This document shows positions 27,845 to 36,473 of a DNA stretch of 46,560 bases, piece by piece. The position numbers and the translations under genes were made by a program. The DNA comes from Alphaproteobacteria bacterium (GTDB taxonomy: Bacteria > Pseudomonadota > Alphaproteobacteria > Reyranellales > Reyranellaceae). The stretch spans positions 1-46,560 of the forward strand of contig VGCZ01000041.1 of NCBI GenBank assembly GCA_016869975.1. Reading direction: 5' to 3'. How positions within the stretch are numbered: position 1 is the stretch's first letter; each line of letters opens with the position of its first letter. The notes under the pieces were generated by a model. It was given only the letters and a program-made list of their open reading frames with translations. It did no database searches and was not told the origin of the DNA.

Positions 27845-27852
27845 GAACGTTC
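27845..27852. promoter_or_regulatory. Second GAACGTTC palindrome
   Basis: An 8-base palindrome in the context TGAACGTTCGT, sharing its core with the operator at 27677-27699, 150 bases away between the ilvC stop and the terminator. It may be a second half-site or chance. Confidence 0.3.
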
Positions 27853-27903
27853 GTCCACAGGGAAATGAGACGAGACGCGCGAAGCGCCGCCTCGGGCCCA
27901 GCC

Positions 27904-28965
<1,062 letters not shown>

Positions 28966-29592
28966 CTACCGGTCGAGCGCCAGCCGTAATCCGAGGATGG
29001 CGAGCACGCCGCCGGTGAGCCGTTCGATCCAGACCCGCGCGCCGCGATAGAACCGCCGCGCGCGGCCGCCGGAGAACAGCAGCGAGACGAGCGCGTACCA
29101 GACGAACTCGTTGAAGGCGACGATCATCACGACCATCGCGGCGGCCTGCGGCGACAGATCGCGTGGCAACAGCGCGGCCATGATGCCGCCGAAGAAGACG
29201 ATTACCTTTGGGTTGGAGAGCTGCACCAGCAGCGCCTTCCAGAAGACGCCGCGCATGTCGGCCGCCGACCGCTCGCCGCCGGCGGGCGCCGAAAGCTCGC
29301 CTTTGCCGGCGTGGCGGATCAGCTGGTAGCCGAGCCACAGCAGGTACAGGCCGCCGCCGATGCGCAGCGCCAGGTAGAGCCAGTCGGCCTGCTTGAACAG
29401 CGTTTGCAAGCCGAACAAGGCGGCCGCCGCCCACAGCGCCGCGCCCAGAGTCAGCGCCGCCGTCGCCACCAGCGCGGCGGCGCGCGAGCGCGACGCGGCG
29501 ACCTGCGCCACCAGCACGAAGCTCGGGCCGGGACTGGCCACCGCCAGCATGTGCGCGATGGCGAAGCCGATCAGGCCGTAGGTCAGGTCCAT
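28966..29592 (-). CDS. LysE/RhtB family amino-acid exporter
   Basis: 208 residues from the ATG at 29592 (MDLTYGLIGFAIAHMLAVASPGPSF); the frame continues upstream only through a repeat element, so that part is not protein. Six predicted membrane spans; ASPGPSFVLV and the later VQLSNPKVIVFFGG are LysE/RhtB hallmarks. It should export an amino acid or derivative across the inner membrane. Its position between ilvH and ilvC, 42 bp before the ilvC start, suggests coexpression with branched-chain amino-acid synthesis; a role as a Val/Ile/Leu overflow valve is an inference. Confidence 0.88.
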   Translation of the reverse strand: MDLTYGLIGFAIAHMLAVASPGPSFVLVAQVAASRSRAAALVATAALTLGAALWAAAALFGLQTLFKQADWLYLALRIGGGLYLLWLGYQLIRHAGKGELSAPAGGERSAADMRGVFWKALLVQLSNPKVIVFFGGIMAALLPRDLSPQAAAMVVMIVAFNEFVWYALVSLLFSGGRARRFYRGARVWIERLTGGVLAILGLRLALDR

Positions 29593-29606
29593 CGACAGCC
29601 TTCTCC

Positions 29607-29727
29607 CCCTCTCCCCGCGCGCGGGGAGAGGGTCGGGGTGAGGGGCTGAAGCAGGTGGCGCACCGCAGTCGTGCGCAACTTGAAACTCCCCCTCACCCCA
29701 ACCCTCTCCCCGCAGGCGGGGAGAGGG
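29607..29727. repeat. REPIN-like pair of inverted palindromic repeats
   Basis: Two 39-base copies of a GC-rich palindrome (core CCCTCTCCCCGC..GCGGGGAGAGGG with a GGGGTGAGGGG flank), at 29607-29645 and inverted at 29689-29727, with only about three mismatches. The 43-base spacer itself contains GGCGCAC...GTGCGC. Each copy folds alone and the two can pair with each other. It fills the ilvH-lysE gap. Palindromes of this sequence are common between genes in alphaproteobacteria. Confidence 0.8.
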
Positions 29728-29758
29728 GGGCAAATGCGGTAGATGAAGGCCCGGCTCA

Positions 29759-30271
29759 TCACGCGCCGTTGGGACCGCGCAGCAGGGCGACGATGCCGGT
29801 GCGGCAGACGTCGACCAGGCCCAGCGGTTCCATCAGCTTGATGAAGGCGTCGACCTTCTCACTGGCGCCGGTGACCTCGAAGACGAACGACTCGCTGGTG
29901 CTGTCGACCACCTTGGCGCGGAAGATATCGGCGATGCGCAGCGACTCGACTCGCTTGTCGCCGGAGCCCTTGGTCTTGATCAGCGCCAGCTCGCGCTCGA
30001 CATGCGGGCCCTCGACGGTGAGGTCGTGCACCTTGTGCACCGGCACCAGGCGGTCGAGCTGCGCCTTGATCTGCTCGATCACCATCGGCGTGCCCGTGGT
30101 GACGATGGTGATGCGCGAGAGGTTGCGCTTGCGGTCGGTCTCGGCGACCGTGAGGCTCTCGATGTTGTAGCCGCGACCCGAGAACAGGCCGACGACGCGG
30201 GCGAGGATGCCCGGCTCGTTGTCCACCAGCACCGAGATGGTGTGGCGCTCGTTGATCGATGCGGAAGCCAT
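29759..30271 (-). CDS. ilvH: Acetolactate synthase small (regulatory) subunit
   Basis: 170 residues. The N-terminal ACT domain is obvious: HTISVLVDNEPGILARVVGLFSGRGYNIESLTVAET (residues 10-45), followed by the second ACT-like half with FRAKVVDSTSESFVFEVTGASEKVDAFI. It binds valine and confers feedback control on the catalytic subunit encoded 75 bp upstream. AGGA lies about 9 bases before the ATG. Confidence 0.97.
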   Translation of the reverse strand: MASASINERHTISVLVDNEPGILARVVGLFSGRGYNIESLTVAETDRKRNLSRITIVTTGTPMVIEQIKAQLDRLVPVHKVHDLTVEGPHVERELALIKTKGSGDKRVESLRIADIFRAKVVDSTSESFVFEVTGASEKVDAFIKLMEPLGLVDVCRTGIVALLRGPNGA

Positions 30272-30346
30272 GATCGAATTTCCTGAAGACGCGTCGAAGG
30301 AAGGGCGACCGCGTCGGCGCGGCGCCCCGCGAGGCCGGGGCGGTCG

Positions 30347-32113
30347 TCAGACCAGGACCATGCCCTCTTCCGAGATCGGCTTCGCCGCCTTGTCCTCGGG
30401 CGACAGCAGCATCTCGTTGTGCGCCGCGCCCGACGGGATCATCGGGAAGCAGTTCTCGGCCTTGTCGACGCAGACATCGACGATCACCGGCCGGTCGACC
30501 GCGATCATCTCCTTGATGACGCGATCAACGTCGTCCGGCTTGGTGCAGCGCAGGCCGACGCCGCCGAAGGCCTCGGCCAGCTTGACGAAGTCGGGCAACG
30601 CCGCCGTGTAGCTCTCGGAGTAGCGGCCGCCGTGCAGCAATTCCTGCCACTGGCGCACCATGCCCATGTATTCGTTGTTGAGGATGAAGACCTTGACCGG
30701 CGCGCGGTACTGCACCGCCGTCGACATCTCCTGGATGTTCATCAGGATCGAGGCTTCGCCGGCGACGTCGATCACCAGCCTGTCGGGAAAGGCGATCTGC
30801 GCACCGATGGCGGCTGGCAGGCCGTAGCCCATGGTGCCCAGCCCGCCCGAGGTCAGCCACTGGTTGGGCTTCTCGAACTTGAGGAACTGCGCCGCCCACA
30901 TCTGGTGCTGGCCGACTTCCGTGGTGATGATCGGCTCGCGATCCTTGGTCAGCGCGTAGAGACGCTCCAGCGCGTATTGCGGCTTGATGATCTCGCTCGA
31001 CGAGCGATAGCGCAGGCAGTCGCGCGCGCGCCATTCGCCGATCTGCGCCCACCACGCCTTCAGCGCCTTCTGGTCGATCTTGGGCTGCTTGGCCTTCCAG
31101 ACCTTGATCATGTCCTCGAGCACATGCGCGACGTCGCCGACGATGGGCACGTCGACGCGCACGTTCTTGTTGATCGACGACGGATCGATATCGACGTGGA
31201 TCTTCTTGGAGTTGGGCGAGAAGGCGTTGAGGCGGCCGGTGATGCGATCGTCGAAGCGCGCGCCGATGTTGATCAGCAGGTCGCAGCCGTGCATCGCGAG
31301 GTTGGCCTCGTAGGTGCCGTGCATGCCCAGCATGCCGAGGAACAGCGGATCGGACGCCGGGTAGGCGCCCAGCCCCATCAGCGTGTTGGTGACCGGATAG
31401 CCGGTCAGGCGCACGAATTGCGTCAGCAGCTTCGAGGCGTTGGGGCCGGAATTGATCACGCCGCCGCCGGTGTAGAACACCGGCTTCTTGGCCTTGGCGA
31501 TCAGCTCGACGGCCGCCTCGATCCGCTTGATGTCGCCTTTGACCTGCGGGCGGTAGCTCTTGTGCTGCGTGGTCTTCTTCAGAGGCTCGTAGGCGTGCTG
31601 CGCCATCAGCACGTCCTTGGGCAGGTCGATGACGACCGGGCCGGGACGGCCGGACTTCGCGACGTAGAACGCCTCACCGACGACGCGCTGGACGTCGGTG
31701 ACGCTCTTGACCAGGTAGTTGTGCTTGGTGCAGGGCCGCGTGATACCGGTGGTGTCGGCCTCTTGGAAGGCGTCGTTGCCGATCAGATGAGTCGGCACCT
31801 GGCCGGTCATGCAGACGATCGGGATCGAATCCATCAGCGCGTCGGTCAGGCCGGTCACCGCATTGGTGGCGCCCGGACCGGAGGTCACCAGCACCACGCC
31901 GACCTTGCCGGTCGAGCGCGCGTAGCCCTCGGCAGCGTGCACGGCGGCCTGCTCGTGGCGCACCAGGATGTGGCGCAGCCGGTTCTGCTTGAAGAGCGAG
32001 TCGTAGATCGGCAGGACCGCGCCGCCGGGGTAGCCGAAGACGACCTCGACCTCCTGGTCGATCAACGTCTTGATCACCAGGTCGGCACCGGTCGTCTTGC
32101 TCTCGGCAGTCAT
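30347..32113 (-). CDS. ilvI: Acetolactate synthase large (catalytic) subunit
   Basis: 588 residues from the ATG at 32113, with GGAGAGG upstream. ThDP enzyme: [14 protein letters not shown], catalytic Glu in [29 protein letters not shown]-region motifs (RFDDRITG), and the C-terminal PP domain ([15 protein letters not shown]...[14 protein letters not shown]). The usual GDGSF reads GEASI here: the first Asp of the metal-binding GDG motif appears as Glu, which is common in this branch. It condenses pyruvate with pyruvate or 2-oxobutyrate as the first step for Val/Leu/Ile. It works with IlvH; a good promoter and a leader hairpin lie upstream. Confidence 0.97.
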   Translation of the reverse strand: MTAESKTTGADLVIKTLIDQEVEVVFGYPGGAVLPIYDSLFKQNRLRHILVRHEQAAVHAAEGYARSTGKVGVVLVTSGPGATNAVTGLTDALMDSIPIVCMTGQVPTHLIGNDAFQEADTTGITRPCTKHNYLVKSVTDVQRVVGEAFYVAKSGRPGPVVIDLPKDVLMAQHAYEPLKKTTQHKSYRPQVKGDIKRIEAAVELIAKAKKPVFYTGGGVINSGPNASKLLTQFVRLTGYPVTNTLMGLGAYPASDPLFLGMLGMHGTYEANLAMHGCDLLINIGARFDDRITGRLNAFSPNSKKIHVDIDPSSINKNVRVDVPIVGDVAHVLEDMIKVWKAKQPKIDQKALKAWWAQIGEWRARDCLRYRSSSEIIKPQYALERLYALTKDREPIITTEVGQHQMWAAQFLKFEKPNQWLTSGGLGTMGYGLPAAIGAQIAFPDRLVIDVAGEASILMNIQEMSTAVQYRAPVKVFILNNEYMGMVRQWQELLHGGRYSESYTAALPDFVKLAEAFGGVGLRCTKPDDVDRVIKEMIAVDRPVIVDVCVDKAENCFPMIPSGAAHNEMLLSPEDKAAKPISEEGMVLV

Positions 32114-32137
32114 GGCCCTCTCCACTGGAAACACGAG

Positions 32138-32160
32138 CCGCGAAGCGGAGGGCTTCGCGG
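32138..32160 (-). promoter_or_regulatory. Hairpin in the ilvI 5' leader
   Basis: A perfect 9-bp stem (CCGCGAAGC with GCTTCGCGG) around a 5-base loop. It would form near the very 5' end of the transcript from the promoter at 32171-32198 and ends 24 bases before the start codon. It could stabilise the mRNA or affect early elongation; no T-run follows, so it is not a plain terminator. Confidence 0.45.
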
Positions 32161-32170
32161 CGGGCCGGAC

Positions 32171-32198
32171 CATATACGAGGCCCAAGTGGGGGGTCAA
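32171..32198 (-). promoter_or_regulatory. Putative sigma-70 promoter of ilvI-ilvH-lysE-ilvC
   Basis: Minus strand TTGACC (32198-32193), 16 bases, TATATG (32176-32171). This is close to consensus and about 58 bases upstream of the ilvI start, in the miaA-ilvI gap. It is the clearest promoter in the window. Confidence 0.65.
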
Positions 32199-32225
32199 CC
32201 CGAAATCGCAAACAAACGCAAAGTT

Positions 32226-33173
32226 TCAGGCGCTCGGATTATCCAAAAATTTCAACACCTCGTCGATCTTGTCCGAATATTTCTCCTCTATAACAGTATC
32301 AGCAATAATCTGATGCCGAAGCCACGTCATTTGACGCTTTGCATACTGCCGCGTGTGATCGACGGCGATCCGCACCGCCTCGGCCAGATCGATCTCGCCG
32401 TCCAGATGCCGGAACAGCTCCGGCGCCCCATGCGCCTTCAGCCCGGGCAGGCCCGGCGACAGCGTCCCGTCGCGCACCGCCCGCCAGACCGGCCGGACCT
32501 CCTCGACCAAGCCAGCCGCCACCATCGCCTCGAACCGGGCGGCGATCTTCTCCCGCAGCACCGCGCGCGGCGGCGCCAGCACCACCGTGCGAAAGGTCCA
32601 GCCCGGCGGCCCGCCCTCTTCCGGCGCCTGTTGCCAAGCCGACAGCGGCCGGCCGGTCGCCAGCCACACCTCCCAGGCACGGACTTGGCGCTGCCGATCG
32701 TTGGGCTTCAGCCGCGCCGCCGTGCGCGGATCATGCTCGGCCAGCCGCGCCGCGAACGCCGCCGCGCCAAGGTCCCGCCACTCGGCCTCGGCCCGCGCGC
32801 GGACCGCCGGCGGCACGTCGGGCACCGGCGCCAGCCCCCGCGTCAGCACCTTGAGGTACAGGCCCGTGCCGCCGAGCAGGACCGGCACGCGCCCCTCGGC
32901 GACAGCCCGCTCCATCTCGACCAACGCCAACTGCCGCCAGCGCTGCGCGCTCAATGTCTCGGTCAGTGGCAGCACGCCATAGAGCGCATGCGGCACCGCC
33001 GCGCGCTCCGCCTCGGTCGGCTGCGCCGTGAGGATCGGAAAGGCGCCGTAAGTCTGCATCGCATCGGCGTTGATGATCACACCGCCGGCACGCGCGGCGA
33101 TCTCCAGGCCGAGCGCCGATTTGCCGGAGGCTGTTGGCCCGGTGACGATCAAGGCCTGTCGCCTAGAACCCAC
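32226..33173 (-). CDS. miaA: tRNA dimethylallyltransferase MiaA
   Basis: 315 residues from a GTG at 33173 with GGAAGA upstream. P-loop VTGPTASGKSALGLEIA (residues 10-26), the catalytic Asp in INADAMQTYGAF, LLGGTGLYLKVLTRGL, and the anticodon-binding tail (RIAVDHTRQYAKRQMTWLRHQ). It adds dimethylallyl to A37 of tRNAs reading UNN codons. Odd: the substrate-loop stretch usually reading D-S-x-Q-x-Y reads D-A-M-Q-T-Y. The start lies 2 bp after the stop of an unrelated hypothetical gene, so miaA translation is now linked to the inserted cassette at 33176-34400. Confidence 0.96.
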   Translation of the reverse strand: MGSRRQALIVTGPTASGKSALGLEIAARAGGVIINADAMQTYGAFPILTAQPTEAERAAVPHALYGVLPLTETLSAQRWRQLALVEMERAVAEGRVPVLLGGTGLYLKVLTRGLAPVPDVPPAVRARAEAEWRDLGAAAFAARLAEHDPRTAARLKPNDRQRQVRAWEVWLATGRPLSAWQQAPEEGGPPGWTFRTVVLAPPRAVLREKIAARFEAMVAAGLVEEVRPVWRAVRDGTLSPGLPGLKAHGAPELFRHLDGEIDLAEAVRIAVDHTRQYAKRQMTWLRHQIIADTVIEEKYSDKIDEVLKFLDNPSA

Positions 33174-33175
33174 GA

Positions 33176-33757
33176 CTAGTCTTCCAACAGCTGAAAACGC
33201 AGCGGCGGGCTTTGCTGCATCTCCCAGTCGAAGCGATCAATACACTCGCCAATATACGTGATCGGCCAGTTTCCCAAGGCGAAGACGTGATTCTCTTCTG
33301 ATAGATTGGAGCCGGCAAACACAAGCCAGTGCAAACCATCCTGCTGCACGAGCGCCAAGACTTGGTCGTGCCAAGCCAACGAGAAGGAGTCGGCGAACAA
33401 ATCACGCCAGTGCTGGCTTTCTAGACGATCGAGAACTTTCCGCGCTTGTCTGGCTTTTTCTGGACCGGCCTGAAGGTCACGCTCGTAGTTGAACGGCGCA
33501 CAAGAGTCGTGGTGCTCGGTAAAGAAGGTACCGAGCCGAATGGCACGCCAGTTGAACCAATAGATGTCATTGAATCGATTGGGCGATGCGGCAACGACAA
33601 TGGGTTCCACACAAAAATCTGCCAGATCATTGCGCGCGACTTCAAGCAAAGCATGGAGCCGGGCATGCGCGCTTTGATCAGAGATGGCCGGCGCTGGACT
33701 AGCGCGAACGACCGCGACACCCAACCGGGAAAAGTGCTCCGGATCGCTATCCGACAT
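33176..33757 (-). CDS. Hypothetical protein, second gene of a lower-GC cassette
   Basis: 193 residues, not recognised. It is soluble, with no signal peptide or membrane span, and rich in Trp, Phe and acidic residues in its second half (DIYWFNWRAIRLGTFF, HWLVFAGSNLSEENHVFALGNW, ITYIGECIDRFDWEM). Base composition and codon use look visibly less GC-rich than in the neighbours (judged by eye), consistent with recent acquisition. It overlaps the DUF6915-like gene upstream by 11 bases and ends 2 bp before miaA, so all three are probably cotranscribed. GGAG lies 8 bases before the ATG. The compact acidic, aromatic character is reminiscent of immunity-type proteins, but I have no motif to support that. 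Confidence 0.6.
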   Translation of the reverse strand: MSDSDPEHFSRLGVAVVRASPAPAISDQSAHARLHALLEVARNDLADFCVEPIVVAASPNRFNDIYWFNWRAIRLGTFFTEHHDSCAPFNYERDLQAGPEKARQARKVLDRLESQHWRDLFADSFSLAWHDQVLALVQQDGLHWLVFAGSNLSEENHVFALGNWPITYIGECIDRFDWEMQQSPPLRFQLLED

Positions 33758-34400
33758 GAGCCAACTCCAGGTGGGGTGTACGCAGCGTCGTAACGACAGA
33801 TCGCAGGTCGGGTATGGTGCGAAAGATCGTGCAGATCATCGCCTCAGCGCACCACGCCGGATCGAAGATCACAGGCAGTCCGCGTGCGCCTGATAGTTCG
33901 CGGGCCGGGCCGAGAATCCGTCGTACAAGCGACACACCCAGCGTGTTGCCCAACACGCACCACGCAACGTCACCGAAATCGGGGGCCATTATCAGAGGCA
34001 GACGAAGGATCTCCAGGACCGAGGCCGGCCCATCGTCGTGGGCAAGCTTTTGCCTCGATCGTTCCCGCTCCACGAGGTCCTGCAGCTGGATAGGCAACGC
34101 GGATGGGTGAGCGCGCGGCAAACGCGCGACATTACAATGCCCGAGCCAATCCGGCAGCGTGCGCGGCTCGCCGATGTCCTCGATCACGTGTCGCCGTACA
34201 ATATCACGCACATCGGATCGCGCCGGAAACGCCCGCGCGGCCAACTCGGCGCCAAGGTCAACGCTGTGGAGGATCATTCGATGACGCAGATCGGCAAACG
34301 CAGCCTTCGAGCTATCGAGAAATTCGTGAACCTCCAGGTCATCCCGCCAGTCGCGGCCTGATTGCGCGGCGCTTGCGCGCGCATGGTGAAATGGACGCAT
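33747..34400 (-). CDS. DUF6915-like protein of unknown function
   Basis: 217 residues from the ATG at 34400 (a GTG two codons earlier is possible). The N-terminal ~90 residues (PFHHARASAAQSGRD, HEFLDSSKAAFADLRHRMILH, RRHVIEDIGEPRTLPDWLGH) resemble the DUF6915 family as I recall it: His-His-Ala-x-x-Ser-Ala start, x-D-x-S-K-A-x-x-A-D-x-R-H-R, then HV-x-E-D-x-G and DWL. The conserved His, Asp and Arg residues hint at a metal-binding or catalytic site, but no activity is known to me. The C-terminal half (ILRLPLIMAPDFGDVAWCVLG...) is unrecognised and may be a separate domain. It is the first gene of the cassette, divergent from serB. Confidence 0.6.
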   Translation of the reverse strand: MRPFHHARASAAQSGRDWRDDLEVHEFLDSSKAAFADLRHRMILHSVDLGAELAARAFPARSDVRDIVRRHVIEDIGEPRTLPDWLGHCNVARLPRAHPSALPIQLQDLVERERSRQKLAHDDGPASVLEILRLPLIMAPDFGDVAWCVLGNTLGVSLVRRILGPARELSGARGLPVIFDPAWCAEAMICTIFRTIPDLRSVVTTLRTPHLELAHVG

Positions 34401-34488
34401 TGTCACGGCCCTCAGCCAAATCTCGCCAATGATGCAACGAGACGGACTTCTCTGGTACCAGTGTCCGCGTCAAAGATGAATGCGTCCT

Positions 34489-35367
34489 ATGACCCATGTC
34501 CTGACTCTGATTACCGATCCGACCAAGCCCGTGCTTGACCGCTCCTGTTTGCAGGAAGTCGCGCGGGCGCTGGGTGTTCGAGCGGATTGCGCCGACTGGC
34601 TAGCCGAGAGCGTCGCCGTCGACCTGCCGGTCACGGACGCCGAGGCCGCGACGACGGCCCGCGCCGTGCTGGGCGATCGGCCGGTTGACGCCGTCGTTCA
34701 GCCCGTCGCCCATCGTCGCAAGCGGCTGCTGGTCGCCGACATGGAATCGACGATCATCGAGAACGAGATGCTCGACGAGCTGGCCGAGTTCCTCGGCCTG
34801 CGCGCGCATATCGCCGCCATCACCGCGCGCGCCATGAACGGCGAGATCGACTTCGCCGGCGCACTACGCGAGCGGGTCGGGCTGCTGAAGGGCTTGCCGG
34901 TGACGCGGCTGGCCGAAGCGGCGACGCGCATCCGCCATATGCCGGGCGCGCGCGAGCTGGTGGCGACGATGCGCGCCAATGGCGCCTACTGCGCCCTGGT
35001 GTCGGGCGGCTTCACCTTCTTCACCGCGATGGTGCGCGACGCGATCGGCTTCGACGAGGACCGCGCCAACCGCCTGCTCGACGATGGCTCGACGCTCACC
35101 GGCTTCGTCGGCGAACCGATCCTCGGCAAGGAGGCCAAACTCGAGTCGCTGCGAGGCCTCGCGGCGTCGCGCGGCGTGGCGATGGCGCAGACGATGTCGG
35201 TCGGCGACGGCGCCAACGACCTGCCGATGCTGCAGGCGGCGGGGCTTGGCATCGCCTTCCGCGCCAAGCCGGCGGTGGCCGCGGCCGTGCGCGCGCGTAT
35301 CGACCACGGCGATCTGACCGCGCTGCTCTATCTCCAGGGCTATCGCCGGGCTGAGTTCGCGCGATAA
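34489..35367 (+). CDS. serB: Phosphoserine phosphatase SerB
   Basis: 292 residues from the ATG at 34489 (MTHVLTLI); an ATG three codons earlier (34480) is equally possible, since neither has a clear ribosome site. An N-terminal ACT-like part (~1-80) is followed by the HAD domain: motif I ADMEST, motif II VSGGFTFF (Ser), motif III Lys in GKEAKLESL, and motif IV VGDGANDLPML. It removes phosphate from phosphoserine in the last step of serine synthesis. Motif I has Glu where most HAD phosphatases have the general acid-base Asp (DxDST); ThrH-type enzymes also carry Glu there, so activity is plausible. It is divergent from the hypothetical cassette and miaA. Confidence 0.95.
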   Translation: MTHVLTLITDPTKPVLDRSCLQEVARALGVRADCADWLAESVAVDLPVTDAEAATTARAVLGDRPVDAVVQPVAHRRKRLLVADMESTIIENEMLDELAEFLGLRAHIAAITARAMNGEIDFAGALRERVGLLKGLPVTRLAEAATRIRHMPGARELVATMRANGAYCALVSGGFTFFTAMVRDAIGFDEDRANRLLDDGSTLTGFVGEPILGKEAKLESLRGLAASRGVAMAQTMSVGDGANDLPMLQAAGLGIAFRAKPAVAAAVRARIDHGDLTALLYLQGYRRAEFAR

Positions 35368-35370
35368 AGC

Positions 35371-36387
35371 CTACTGCTTGACGATCTCGACGCGCCGGTT
35401 CTTGGCCCGACCATCCTCGGTGTCGTTGGTCGCGACCGGCGCGAACTGGCCCAGGCCGCGCGCCGTCATGCGCGCCGCGGGGATGCCGTACTGCGTCGAG
35501 AGCGCGCGGACCACCGCATCGGCGCGGCGCTGCGACAGGCCGATATTGTGCTCGATGGTCCCCTGCGTGTCGGTATGGCCGACGATGAAGACCTTCAGCG
35601 TCGGGTTGGCCCTCATCAGCGCCGCCATCTCATCGAGCTGCGGCTTGGAGTCCGGCTTTATGTCGGCCTTGTCGGTGTCGAACAGGATACCATAGATCAC
35701 CTGCCGACCGTCGCGGTTGATGTTGGTGACCATCTCCTGCGCGCCGATCGTCACCATGCGCTTTTCCATCGTGCCCTTGTCGAGCACGTCGACCAGAACC
35801 TGCACGCGGTTGCCGGCGCGCGCGTCGGCGGCGTTGCCGGCGAAAGCGGCGAAGACCATGACCCAGAGCGGTCCTTCGCGGCGGTCAAGCCGGCCGACCC
35901 ACAGGCGCGGCTCCTCGACGCCCATGGTGAAGGCGTACTCCATGACCTGGCTGTCGGTGATCTTGCGCTCGGACTTGTAGCCGTAGAGCGCCTCCTCGAT
36001 CTGCTCGCCGCAACTATCGCCGCGGCATTCATAGGCGGTGTAGAAGCCCTTGGCCTCGAGCGCCGATCGGTAGTTGCGAATCACCTCGACCGAGGTGCGC
36101 TGCAAAGGTGCGAGGTAGAGGATACGCGTGCGCGCGCCCTCGATGGTCTCGACCTTGTCGAAGCCACGCTTGTTCTCGATTGTTCGAAAGGCCGGACCGA
36201 GCGGCATGTTGGCCTCAGCGAAGCGCTCGAACTTGTAGCCGAAGATCACCGAGCCCTCGTAGCGTGGCACCGCCGGATGGTCCTTGGCGCCCGCCAGATC
36301 GCGGCCGGGATCGAACTGCGCTCGCGCCGCCACCACCGCGCACAAGCTCAGGCAGGCCGCCAACACCACCGTGCGAAACGCCTTCAT
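35371..36387 (-). CDS. DUF4892 and OmpA-domain envelope protein
   Basis: 338 residues. A signal peptide (FRTVVLAACLSLCAVVAARA, cleaved near ARAQ; no lipobox Cys at the right place) is followed by a DUF4892-like region (DHPAVPRYEGSVIFGYKFERF...YLAPLQRTSVEVIRNYRSALEAKGF) and a C-terminal OmpA/MotB-like peptidoglycan-binding domain (~225-338: ILFDTDKADIKPDSKPQLDEM, VFIVGHTDTQG, NIGLSQRRADAVVRAL, AKNRRVEIVKQ). It is a periplasmic or outer-membrane-associated protein tied to the cell wall. GGAGGGG precedes the ATG. It converges with serB, the two stops lying 3 bp apart. Confidence 0.87.
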   Translation of the reverse strand: MKAFRTVVLAACLSLCAVVAARAQFDPGRDLAGAKDHPAVPRYEGSVIFGYKFERFAEANMPLGPAFRTIENKRGFDKVETIEGARTRILYLAPLQRTSVEVIRNYRSALEAKGFYTAYECRGDSCGEQIEEALYGYKSERKITDSQVMEYAFTMGVEEPRLWVGRLDRREGPLWVMVFAAFAGNAADARAGNRVQVLVDVLDKGTMEKRMVTIGAQEMVTNINRDGRQVIYGILFDTDKADIKPDSKPQLDEMAALMRANPTLKVFIVGHTDTQGTIEHNIGLSQRRADAVVRALSTQYGIPAARMTARGLGQFAPVATNDTEDGRAKNRRVEIVKQ

Positions 36388-36473
36388 GATCCCCTCCGGT
36401 ACCCTGGCCCGCGTCAGTGTGGACGGTTGGCGGCGTGCCGTCTATGCAGTCGGACTTCGAGAGGAGATCGTCC

